This document shows, piece after piece, positions 1-6,572 of a stretch of DNA of 9,739 nucleotides. Position 1 is the stretch's first letter. The number at the start of each line of letters is the position of its first letter. The translations under genes were made by a program, and so were the position numbers. The stretch covers positions 1-9,739 of the forward strand of contig JAEYRR010000250.1 of the NCBI GenBank assembly GCA_023435505.1. Direction: 5' to 3'. Below the pieces are notes generated by a model. That model did no database searches. It saw only the letters and a program-made list of their open reading frames with translations, and was not told the origin of the DNA. Source of the stretch: Bacillota bacterium (GTDB lineage: Bacteria; Bacillota; Clostridia; Lachnospirales; Lachnospiraceae).

Positions 1-1
1 A

Positions 2-1249
2 TCCTATATACCGGGTCTTACTTCGGCTGATATGCCATTCGATATACATGGGAGTAACGCTGTTGTTCTCTTACATAATTTGATGGAAGGGTGTAATGAG
101 CCTATTGATACAATGACTGGGGGGGAACTTTGCATCGCCCAGAGCTGTGGCTGCAACAATGACCTCTTCTATCAAAAACGATTAAAAGATCTAGATAAGG
201 ATAATGGTTACCTGCAGGACTTTTTTGCAAAGAGCAGCTTTATGAAGGAAAACCTTACTTCAGCAATTACCATAGAAGCCTGTATGAAAGAAGTGGCTCA
301 TAACACATACCAACTTAGTAAATACCAGGAGTTTTATGTTTGTTTGTGTGAGGACTGGGATGAAGTAAATGAAGTGCGTCCAGATGAGCAGGAGGACGGG
401 CGTAATAAGTATCGCATACATGGTTATTCTGATAATATGTGTATGTATGTTAGTGATGTTCATGGAAAGATAGACTTTGATAAAACGAAATTTTCAGTGA
501 AAGAGATGATACCGGCATTACATAATGAACGTGAATATCCTACGGCTTATTTCTTTACACCAATTCACTTTATAGATCGTTGTTTTGGTTACATGGTTAT
601 TAATTTTGGCAGAGAGGCTGATATGTTTGATGTTCAGTATCGAGGCTGGACAAGAAATATTAATAATGCCATTGAAATTGTTCGTTCTCATAATGAAATG
701 GTTTACTATAACGAAAAATTAAATAATCTGGCTGTCAGGGATGAATTAACCGGTGTTAATAACCGACTCGGTTTTAATGTTGTCGCAAAACAGATGATTC
801 GAGAATGCAAAGCTAACGGTAAGCAATTCTTAATGATTCTTGGAGATATGGATAACTTAAAAGGAATCAATGATGTATTTGGACATCTGGAAGGGGATAA
901 CGCTATAAGGGCAGTCGCTAATGCTTTTATTTCTGCGAAAGACCAGGATGGGTATGTGGCCAGACTTGGCGGAGATGAATTCGTTCTTATGATGAAGGGC
1001 ATTTTTAATGATGAGTACGCCAATACTATTGTGGAAAGCATATATCGATATCTGGAACAATATAACGCGACCAGTGGTAAGAGCTATAGGATATGTGTCA
1101 GTCTGGGCTGTTATTTTAACTATGTCAGTGATCAGGGAACAAAAGAAAATGAAATTCTAGATGAATTCTTATACGTAGCAGACCAATTTATGTATCAGAG
1201 AAAGCTGGAAAAGAAGAATTCCAAAGAGGGAAGCTATTATCACAAATAA
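2..1249 (+). CDS. Diguanylate cyclase (GGDEF) with LacI/periplasmic-binding-type sensor, 5'-truncated by window start
   Basis: Likely makes c-di-GMP from two GTP in response to a ligand or protein input. The frame is open from base 2, and the ATG at 32 lies inside a domain, so the true start is upstream; 415 residues are visible. Counting from the Met at 32, residues 1-41 resemble the end of a LacI-type sugar-binding domain: a helix (AVVLLHNLMEG), then a strand ending in SCGC (38-41), like the usual 'ESCGC' tail. Residues about 45-225 form a middle region with no motif I can name, possibly GAF-like. The GGDEF domain follows: DELTGVNNR (from 237), GDMDNLKGIND with the first metal-binding Asp, and an intact RLGGDEF (GG at 313-314). 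The product inhibition site RxxD is absent; the matching positions read DQDG. I see no membrane segment in the visible part. A promoter for the next gene starts 8 nt after the stop. Family call is firm; the sensor part is inferred. Confidence 0.88.
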   Translation, partial: SYIPGLTSADMPFDIHGSNAVVLLHNLMEGCNEPIDTMTGGELCIAQSCGCNNDLFYQKRLKDLDKDNGYLQDFFAKSSFMKENLTSAITIEACMKEVAHNTYQLSKYQEFYVCLCEDWDEVNEVRPDEQEDGRNKYRIHGYSDNMCMYVSDVHGKIDFDKTKFSVKEMIPALHNEREYPTAYFFTPIHFIDRCFGYMVINFGREADMFDVQYRGWTRNINNAIEIVRSHNEMVYYNEKLNNLAVRDELTGVNNRLGFNVVAKQMIRECKANGKQFLMILGDMDNLKGINDVFGHLEGDNAIRAVANAFISAKDQDGYVARLGGDEFVLMMKGIFNDEYANTIVESIYRYLEQYNATSGKSYRICVSLGCYFNYVSDQGTKENEILDEFLYVADQFMYQRKLEKKNSKEGSYYHK

Positions 1250-1257
1250 ATGGCTCC

Positions 1258-1286
1258 TTGCAAAAGACATTTACTCCTTTTATAAT
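1258..1286 (+). promoter_or_regulatory. Sigma-A promoter for the TPR lipoprotein-hflX operon
   Basis: A -35 box TTGCAA (1258-1263) and a perfect -10 box TATAAT (1281-1286) are separated by exactly 17 nt. Transcription should start near 1292-1294, only about 75 nt before the GTG of the lipoprotein gene. It begins just after the diguanylate cyclase stop codon, so the two units can be expressed separately, although I see no terminator between them. Confidence 0.72.
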
Positions 1287-1308
1287 GATATAAGAGGGAG
1301 AATTACTT

Positions 1309-1356
1309 ATGCCTATCGTTTTGATTGTGGTCATAAGCCTGAATATAGAAAGTTAG
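1309..1356 (+). CDS. Possible 15-residue hydrophobic leader or microprotein
   Basis: ATG at 1309 follows an AGAGGGAG ribosome binding site (1293-1300) by 8 nt and encodes MPIVLIVVISLNIES before TAG. The product is almost entirely hydrophobic up to a polar C-terminus, as in a tiny membrane peptide. Its stop codon lies inside the ribosome binding site of the next gene (TTAGGAG, GTG at 1367), which would suit translational coupling. It sits just after the predicted transcription start. I do not recognise it. An ORF this short can arise by chance, so the evidence is only the good ribosome binding site, the placement and the composition. Confidence 0.3.
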   Translation: MPIVLIVVISLNIES

Positions 1357-1369
1357 GAGTAATAACGTG
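1353..1369 (+). promoter_or_regulatory. Ribosome binding site deciding the GTG start of the TPR lipoprotein
   Basis: TTAGGAG at 1353-1359 is 7 nt ahead of GTG 1367-1369. No ATG lies close enough. Starting at this GTG gives a complete lipoprotein signal peptide with positively charged N-terminus and lipobox, which strongly favours this start. Confidence 0.75.
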
Positions 1370-2539
1370 AGAAAAATAGTATATGTCATAAGTTTAATAA
1401 CAGTAATGCTATTATTGACTGCCTGTTCTTCTAAAAAGAGCGCAGGTAGTTTTTATGAGGATGGAATAGAAGCTTTGAAAAATGGTCAGTATGAAGATGC
1501 CTGTAAGAACCTTGAAAAGGCAATTGAGCTAAAGAATGATAAAGCTATCTATTACATTGAATATGGACAGGCACTGACAAAGCTTGGTCAATATAAGAAA
1601 GCTATTACAGAGTACCAGAAAGCAATTGTAAAAGTGAATTCCTCTATTACCAATGCCAACAAAAAGAAGGCACTTCGGGGTCAGGGCGTAGCTTATTATT
1701 ATATGGGGAATTATGAGGAAGCAACAAAAGTATTGAAAGATGCCTTGGATATGGACTATGTCAACGAGCTTAATACAGATATACAAAGTTACCTGGGACA
1801 GTGTTATGAGAAACAAGCAATGTATCCCGAAGCTCTGGCAGTGTATAATGCTCTTGTTGAAGAGGAAGGTACTGCAGCTGTCTACGCACAGAGAGGCTCT
1901 ATTAACGCTAGTGCAGGCAATATCGACGAGGCGAAGAAAGACTTTGTAAAGGCAATCAGCTTAGATGATAAGAACTATGCATTGTATTTGTTACATTATA
2001 AAATGCTCATACAGACTGAGGATTATGAGGGAGCAAAGGTTGTTTTAGAAAAGGCAGCAGCAATAAAGCCTGAATCTGCAAATGATTCCTATCAGCTTGC
2101 AGAAGTAAAATTTTATCAGAAGGATTATGAGGGAGCAATTAAGATACTGCAGGGGATTGTATCAGAGATGAAAGAGGCCTACCGCCTTATGGGAGATGTG
2201 TACTATGTAAGCCAGGATTATGACAATGCAATTAAGAATTATCTTGCTTATATAGGAAAAGATACTCAGGGAATCAGTAGTAGCTGTTATTTAAATCTTA
2301 GCTCTAGCTATATCGCACTTGGTAAATATGAGGATGCGCAGACTTATGTCAATCTTGGTTTACAGGCAGGGGATAAGAAAAGTATGAAAGAGTTACAATA
2401 TAATGAAGTGCTGATCTATGAGCAGTTAGGTGACTTTAACACTGCTTATGAAAAAGCAAAAGTATATGTGGAAGCTTATCCGGATGATGAGAATATGCAA
2501 AGAGAATATATATTCCTGTCTACTAGATATACGAAGTAA
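1367..2539 (+). CDS. TPR-repeat lipoprotein
   Basis: A surface-anchored protein of 390 residues, probably a scaffold for protein-protein contacts. The N-terminus is a lipoprotein signal: basic MRK, a hydrophobic stretch (4-17), and lipobox LTAC with the lipidated Cys at residue 20. A short Ser/Lys-rich linker follows, and from about residue 30 to the end there are around nine tetratricopeptide units. These are recognisable by repeated patterns such as ALKNGQYEDACKNLEKAIEL, YYMGNYEEATKVLKDAL, YQKDYEGAIKILQ and YIALGKYEDAQTYV, with the usual small residues at helix contacts and Tyr before the acidic pair. No enzymatic domain is seen. It starts with GTG. hflX begins 11 nt after its stop, so the two are very probably co-transcribed, but I know of no established functional link. 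The TPR lipoprotein call is firm; the partner is unknown. Confidence 0.9.
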   Translation: MRKIVYVISLITVMLLLTACSSKKSAGSFYEDGIEALKNGQYEDACKNLEKAIELKNDKAIYYIEYGQALTKLGQYKKAITEYQKAIVKVNSSITNANKKKALRGQGVAYYYMGNYEEATKVLKDALDMDYVNELNTDIQSYLGQCYEKQAMYPEALAVYNALVEEEGTAAVYAQRGSINASAGNIDEAKKDFVKAISLDDKNYALYLLHYKMLIQTEDYEGAKVVLEKAAAIKPESANDSYQLAEVKFYQKDYEGAIKILQGIVSEMKEAYRLMGDVYYVSQDYDNAIKNYLAYIGKDTQGISSSCYLNLSSSYIALGKYEDAQTYVNLGLQAGDKKSMKELQYNEVLIYEQLGDFNTAYEKAKVYVEAYPDDENMQREYIFLSTRYTK

Positions 2540-2550
2540 TTGGAGGATTT

Positions 2551-3801
2551 ATGGCAGAGTTGTATGAGATAGGTGATATAGAAGAACGGGTGATTCTGGT
2601 AGGTGTATTCCTTAGCGACGGAGACGACACCGAGGAATCTCTGGATGAGTTAGAGGAACTTGCAAAGACAGCAGGAGCTGTAACCGTAGCGAAGGTGATT
2701 CAGAACAGGGACACCTATCATCCTGGCACTTATATCGGAAAGGGAAAGATAGAGGAGCTTAGGGAATTGGCAGCACATCTTGAAGCCACAGGGATTGTTT
2801 GTGATGATGAACTCTCTCCGGCTCAGATCAAGAATCTGGAGGATGCTCTTCAGCTTAAGGTGATTGACCGAACTGTAATGATACTGGATATCTTTGCAGC
2901 TAGAGCCAATACCAGAGAAGGTAAGATCCAAGTAGAGCTCGCCCAGCTCAGATACCGTTCAACAAGATTAATTGGTCTTGGCAACAGTCTTTCCAGACTT
3001 GGTGGTGGTATTGGTACAAGAGGTCCTGGTGAGAAAAAGCTGGAAATTGACAGACGTCTTATTAAAGAACGTATTTCCATATTGAAACGGGAACTGGAAG
3101 GGGTTAAACAGACGAGAGAGACGTTACGGTTAAAAAGGTTAAAGAATCCTATTCCGGTTGTTGCCATTGTAGGTTATACCAATGCTGGAAAGTCAACCTT
3201 GCTTAATACGCTGACCAATGCCAATGTATTAGAAGAGGATAAATTGTTTGCAACACTTGATCCAACAACTAGAAATCTGGAACTGGAAAGCGGACAGCAG
3301 ATATTACTGACGGACACGGTTGGATTCATCAGAAAACTCCCTCATCATTTAATAGAGGCGTTTAAGAGTACATTAGAGGAAGCCAAGTACTCGGATATAA
3401 TATTACACGTAGTGGATGCTTCCAATCCTCAGGCAGACATTCAAATGCATATTGTCTATGAGACATTGGAACAGCTAGGTGTCAAGGATAAACCTATTAT
3501 TACTGCTTTTAATAAACAGGATCTTTTGGAACAACCAATTGTTATGAAGGATTTAAAGGCGGATAAGACGGTTAAGATTTCGGCTAAACAACAGAATGGT
3601 CTTAAGGAACTGTTAGATGATATAGAGACGATCTTAAAGGAGCAGAAGGTTCTGGTTGAGAAAGTGTTCCCTTATCAGGAGGCAGGTAAGATTCAAGCAA
3701 TCAGAAAATATGGTCAGCTTATCACGGAAGAGTATCAGGAAGATGGAATATTTGTTAGAGCTTATGTACCGAAAGAAATCTATCATAAGATACTATCATA
3801 A
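2551..3801 (+). CDS. hflX: Ribosome-associated GTPase HflX
   Basis: HflX binds the 50S subunit and splits stalled or stress-arrested 70S ribosomes, hydrolysing GTP. The 416-residue length fits the family (E. coli about 426). The N-terminal HflX domain carries the typical HPGTYIGKGKIEEL (about 51-64) and the Gly-rich GGIGTRGPGEKKLEIDRR before a coiled helical linker. The G domain then follows in order: G1 GYTNAGKS (208-215), G2 DPTTR, G3 DTVGF starting at Asp255 with the family-typical IRKLPHHLIEAFKSTLEE after it, G4 NKQD (321-324), and G5 SAK. All nucleotide-binding motifs are intact. A C-terminal domain of about 55 residues ends the protein. The start is fixed by GGAGG about 6 nt before the ATG. 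It is the second gene of an apparent operon with the TPR lipoprotein. Identification is secure. Confidence 0.97.
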   Translation: MAELYEIGDIEERVILVGVFLSDGDDTEESLDELEELAKTAGAVTVAKVIQNRDTYHPGTYIGKGKIEELRELAAHLEATGIVCDDELSPAQIKNLEDALQLKVIDRTVMILDIFAARANTREGKIQVELAQLRYRSTRLIGLGNSLSRLGGGIGTRGPGEKKLEIDRRLIKERISILKRELEGVKQTRETLRLKRLKNPIPVVAIVGYTNAGKSTLLNTLTNANVLEEDKLFATLDPTTRNLELESGQQILLTDTVGFIRKLPHHLIEAFKSTLEEAKYSDIILHVVDASNPQADIQMHIVYETLEQLGVKDKPIITAFNKQDLLEQPIVMKDLKADKTVKISAKQQNGLKELLDDIETILKEQKVLVEKVFPYQEAGKIQAIRKYGQLITEEYQEDGIFVRAYVPKEIYHKILS

Positions 3802-3814
3802 CTTCATTAACCTG

Positions 3815-3837
3815 CACAAAAATAGTTGTGATTTTTT
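3815..3837 (+). terminator. Weak intrinsic terminator after hflX
   Basis: CACAA (3815-3819) pairs with TTGTG (3826-3830) around a 6-nt loop and is followed by A and six T. The stem is only 5 bp and AT-rich. An alternative fold pairs CACAAAAAT with the later ATTTTTTGTG, with one bulge. It lies 14 nt after the hflX stop, in the expected place, but may be inefficient. Confidence 0.35.
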
Positions 3838-3889
3838 GTGAAAAATTCTATTGACAAATCTATGAACCTAAATGAATCAAGGATTTAAC

Positions 3890-3925
3890 GGTCATACTAT
3901 ATATTGTGGTATGGCCTAATTTTTT
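3890..3925 (+). terminator. Terminator-shaped hairpin overlapping the nrdD operator
   Basis: GGTCATAC (3890-3897) pairs with GTATGGCC (3909-3916), giving 8 bp with one G-U pair around an 11-nt loop. TAA and six T (3920-3925) follow. This has the form of a rho-independent terminator and would end hflX read-through before the nrdD promoter. The loop and inner stem coincide with the first NrdR-like box, so part of the symmetry may instead serve protein binding. Confidence 0.5.
3894..3909 (+). promoter_or_regulatory. NrdR box 1 (operator for nrdD)
   Basis: The 16-mer ATACTATATATTGTGG matches the known NrdR consensus ACACWATATATWGTGT at 14 of 16 positions. It lies about 40 nt upstream of the nrdD -35 box. 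NrdR is the ATP-cone repressor of ribonucleotide reductase genes that responds to ATP/dATP. A match this close directly in front of an nrd gene is unlikely to be chance. Confidence 0.78.
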
Positions 3926-3940
3926 GCGTAGATATTGTAG
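3925..3940 (+). promoter_or_regulatory. NrdR box 2 (degenerate half of the operator pair)
   Basis: This 16-mer begins exactly 31 bp after box 1, three helical turns, the spacing known for paired NrdR sites. It matches the consensus at only 9 of 16 positions, but those are the core (TA-ATATTGT, positions 5-14 with one mismatch). It ends 7 bp before the -35 box. The same bases form part of a short direct repeat (GTAGATAT twice, period 9), so the resemblance could be accidental. Confidence 0.5.
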
Positions 3941-3947
3941 ATATGCC

Positions 3948-3976
3948 TTGACTAGACCTTTTTCATTTGTTACAAT
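3948..3976 (+). promoter_or_regulatory. Sigma-A promoter of nrdD
   Basis: TTGACT (3948-3953) and TACAAT (3971-3976) are separated by 17 nt. Each differs from consensus at one position. A start near 3983 gives a leader of about 54 nt with GAAGGGAG shortly before the ATG at 4037. The NrdR-like boxes lie immediately upstream of the -35 box, where a bound repressor would impede RNA polymerase. Confidence 0.75.
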
Positions 3977-4036
3977 TATATACAAACAATCAATTTAGAC
4001 GAATGAGAATAAATCGCTTAGAAGGGAGCTATATTC

Positions 4037-6421
4037 ATGTTTAAGGTAACGAAAAGAGATGGTGAGATTGCAGAGTTTAATCTAACCAAAATCTCTAATG
4101 CAATTTCAAAAGCGTTTAACGCTACTTCGAAAATGTACAACGACGATATTATTAATCTGCTTGCGTTAAGGGTTACTTCAGATTTCCAGGTAAAGGTTAA
4201 GGATGACCAGATTTCCGTGGAAGATATTCAGGACAGTGTAGAGCAGGTGCTAGAACAGACAGGTTATACGGATGTTGCTAAGGCCTATATTCTATACCGT
4301 AAAAACCGTGAGAAGATACGTAACATGAAGTCCACAATTTTAGATTATAAGGACATTGTCAATAGTTACGTAAAGGAAGAAGACTGGCGAGTGAAGGAGA
4401 ACTCCACCGTTACATATTCTGTTGGCGGATTAATTTTACATAATTCAGGATCTATTACAGCAAATTACTGGCTGTCAGAAATATATGATGAGGAGATTGC
4501 TAATGCTCATCGTAATGCAGATATACATATTCATGACTTATCCATGTTGACCGGATACTGTGCCGGATGGTCTTTGAAACAGTTGATTAAAGAAGGGTTA
4601 GGCGGAATCCCAGGAAAGATTACTTCCTCTCCAGCATCTCATTTGTCTACACTTTGTAATCAGATGGTTAATTTTTTAGGAATCATGCAGAATGAATGGG
4701 CAGGAGCTCAAGCCTTTTCCTCTTTTGATACTTACCTGGCACCATTTGTAAAGATTGATAACTTAACTTATAAAGAAGTAAAACAGTGCATCCAATCCTT
4801 TATCTATGGAGTCAATACTCCAAGCCGTTGGGGTACTCAGGCGCCATTCTCCAACATCACGCTAGATTGGACTGTACCGGATGACCTTGCTAATCTGCCA
4901 TGTATCATTGGTGGTAAAGAGGTTGACTTTACTTATAAGGATTGTAAACGTGAGATGGATATGGTCAACAAAGCCTTTATTGAGATTATGATTGAAGGCG
5001 ATGCCAATGGACGTGGCTTCCAGTATCCAATTCCTACTTACTCCGTTACAAAGGATTTCGACTGGTCTGATACAGAGAATAACCGTTTACTGTTTGAGAT
5101 GACTTCCAAATATGGTACTCCATATTTTTCAAACTATATTAATTCTGATATGGAGCCAAGCGATGTACGTTCCATGTGCTGTCGTTTACGTTTGGATCTT
5201 CGCGAGCTTCGTAAGAAAACGGGTGGTTTCTTCGGCTCAGGAGAGAGCACCGGTAGTGTAGGTGTAGTTACCATCAATATGCCAAGAATTGCTTATTTGG
5301 CTAAGAGCGAGGAAGAATTCTTTACTCGTCTGAATCGTCAGATGGATATTGCTGCTCGTTCCTTAAACACCAAACGTAAAGTTATTACAAAGCTTTTAAA
5401 GGAAGGCTTATATCCATATACGAAACGTTATCTGGGTAGCTTTGATAACCATTTCTCAACAATCGGTTTAGTTGGTATGAATGAAGTAGGTTTGAACGCA
5501 AGATGGTTACTTGCAGATATGACTTCATCAAAGACTCAGGAGTTTACTAAGAAGGTATTGAATCATATGAGAGAACGTCTCTCAGATTACCAGGTGGAAT
5601 ATGGTGATCTTTATAACCTGGAGGCAACTCCGGCGGAATCCACTTCTTATCGTCTTGCGAAGCATGATAAGAAACGTTGGCCTGACATCCGTACTGCAGG
5701 TAACGAGGATGATGCACCATACTACACCAATAGCTCCCATTTACCAGTAGGATTTACAGAAGATGTCTTTGATGCATTGGATATCCAAGATGATCTGCAG
5801 ACACTGTATACTTCAGGCACTGTTTTCCATACCTTCCTTGGAGAGAAACTTCCTGATTGGAGTGCAGCAGCGAAACTGGTTCGAACCATTGCTAACAATT
5901 ATAAGCTTCCATATTATACGATTTCTCCAACTTATTCGATCTGTAAACATCATGGATATCTGGCAGGAGAACAGTTTGCTTGTCCAGTATGTGGTGAAAA
6001 AGCAGAGGTTTATAGTCGTATTACCGGTTATTATCGTCCTGTTCAGAACTGGAATGAAGGAAAGACTCAGGAATATAAGAATCGTAAGGTATATGATGTA
6101 CATCATTCCAGACCCATGTCTGATGTAATCGGAGAAAAGTTAACGAGTTCTGAGATTCAATTGGATATCGGTGGAGAAGAAGATGCCAATCGTTTCCTAT
6201 TTACAACAAAGACTTGTCCAAACTGTGCAGCAGCGAAACAGTTGCTAAAGAATATGGACTATGTATTAATTGATGCAGAGGAGCAGCCTGACCTTGCAAG
6301 AAAATACGGTATTATGCAGGCACCGGCATTAGTTGTAATAGAAAATGGGAACGTAGAGAAATATAGCAATTTGTCTAGAATTAAGGCATATCAGGAAGAA
6401 AGCGTTCTTTGTTTAAAATAA
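4037..6421 (+). CDS. nrdD: Anaerobic (class III) ribonucleoside-triphosphate reductase with fused C-terminal redoxin domain
   Basis: Reduces NTPs to dNTPs by glycyl-radical chemistry in oxygen-free cytoplasm. It has 794 residues. In order: an ATP-cone (about 3-92), which senses ATP/dATP; the ten-stranded barrel core with HIHDLSMLTGYCAGW (Cys175, likely reductant-side Cys) and SMCCRLRLD (Cys381/Cys382, one being the thiyl-radical Cys); a zinc site formed by Cys636, probably His639, and CPVC 649-652; and the glycyl-radical loop RITGYYRPV with Gly664. Family members often end soon after this loop, but here about 110 residues follow. They form a thioredoxin/glutaredoxin-like domain with CPNC (727-730) and a cis-Pro candidate APA at 763. 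This suggests disulfide reduction by an attached redoxin rather than formate, as known for redoxin-dependent NrdD types; that is inference. The activase gene nrdG is not adjacent. It has its own promoter, an NrdR-like operator and a strong terminator. Confidence 0.96.
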   Translation: MFKVTKRDGEIAEFNLTKISNAISKAFNATSKMYNDDIINLLALRVTSDFQVKVKDDQISVEDIQDSVEQVLEQTGYTDVAKAYILYRKNREKIRNMKSTILDYKDIVNSYVKEEDWRVKENSTVTYSVGGLILHNSGSITANYWLSEIYDEEIANAHRNADIHIHDLSMLTGYCAGWSLKQLIKEGLGGIPGKITSSPASHLSTLCNQMVNFLGIMQNEWAGAQAFSSFDTYLAPFVKIDNLTYKEVKQCIQSFIYGVNTPSRWGTQAPFSNITLDWTVPDDLANLPCIIGGKEVDFTYKDCKREMDMVNKAFIEIMIEGDANGRGFQYPIPTYSVTKDFDWSDTENNRLLFEMTSKYGTPYFSNYINSDMEPSDVRSMCCRLRLDLRELRKKTGGFFGSGESTGSVGVVTINMPRIAYLAKSEEEFFTRLNRQMDIAARSLNTKRKVITKLLKEGLYPYTKRYLGSFDNHFSTIGLVGMNEVGLNARWLLADMTSSKTQEFTKKVLNHMRERLSDYQVEYGDLYNLEATPAESTSYRLAKHDKKRWPDIRTAGNEDDAPYYTNSSHLPVGFTEDVFDALDIQDDLQTLYTSGTVFHTFLGEKLPDWSAAAKLVRTIANNYKLPYYTISPTYSICKHHGYLAGEQFACPVCGEKAEVYSRITGYYRPVQNWNEGKTQEYKNRKVYDVHHSRPMSDVIGEKLTSSEIQLDIGGEEDANRFLFTTKTCPNCAAAKQLLKNMDYVLIDAEEQPDLARKYGIMQAPALVVIENGNVEKYSNLSRIKAYQEESVLCLK

Positions 6422-6430
6422 TAGTATCTG

Positions 6431-6463
6431 AAATAGCTTCCCGTGCTTTTGGGGAAGCTATTT
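6431..6463 (+). terminator. Intrinsic terminator of nrdD
   Basis: A perfect 12-bp stem, AAATAGCTTCCC (6431-6442) with GGGAAGCTATTT (6452-6463), encloses a 9-nt loop and starts 10 nt after the nrdD stop. The T tract after it is short and broken (stem TTT, then ATGCGTTT), but stem strength and position make termination likely. It separates nrdD from thyA-folA. The near symmetry (AAA before, TTT after) may allow use in both directions, though no opposing gene exists here. Confidence 0.75.
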
Positions 6464-6508
6464 ATGCGTTTGTGAGTAGGAAGGTGTTGGAAGAGACAGA
6501 GATACACC

Positions 6509-6537
6509 TTGCACAAATGTTCGAAAAAAGATAGAAT
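6509..6537 (+). promoter_or_regulatory. Sigma-A promoter of thyA-folA
   Basis: TTGCAC (6509-6514) and TAGAAT (6532-6537) are 17 nt apart, each close to consensus. A start near 6544 leaves a leader of about 26 nt before the TTG start at 6570. A perfect 7-bp inverted repeat, AAGGTGT (6481-6487) and ACACCTT (6504-6510), runs into the -35 box and could be an operator. No NrdR-like box is seen here. Confidence 0.65.
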
Positions 6538-6553
6538 AGAAAAAGAATGATAT

Positions 6554-6572
6554 GGAAGGGTGAAGCATATTG
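6554..6572 (+). promoter_or_regulatory. Ribosome binding site deciding the TTG start of thyA
   Basis: GGAAGGG (6554-6560) is 9 nt before TTG at 6570. An in-frame ATG at 6552 runs into TGA after three codons, so it cannot be the start. The next in-frame ATG (6600) would cut the N-terminal helix of the protein and has no ribosome binding site. TTG is therefore the best start, implying modest translation. Confidence 0.75.

Noticed and set aside
706..1041. 111-codon open frame on the minus strand inside the GGDEF gene
   Set aside because: It lies wholly antisense to a clear GGDEF domain, shows no domain of its own, and its composition is that expected of a reverse reading of the coding strand.
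1740..1949. 69-codon + strand ORF within the TPR lipoprotein gene
   Set aside because: Out-of-frame shadow of well-formed TPR repeats, with no ribosome binding site and no recognisable sequence.
3851..3879. Perfect -35 box TTGACA in the hflX-nrdD gap
   Set aside because: At 16-18 nt spacing the only -10 candidates are GAATCA-like, far from TATAAT, and transcripts would run at once into the 3890-3925 hairpin. The TTGACT-17-TACAAT promoter is much better.
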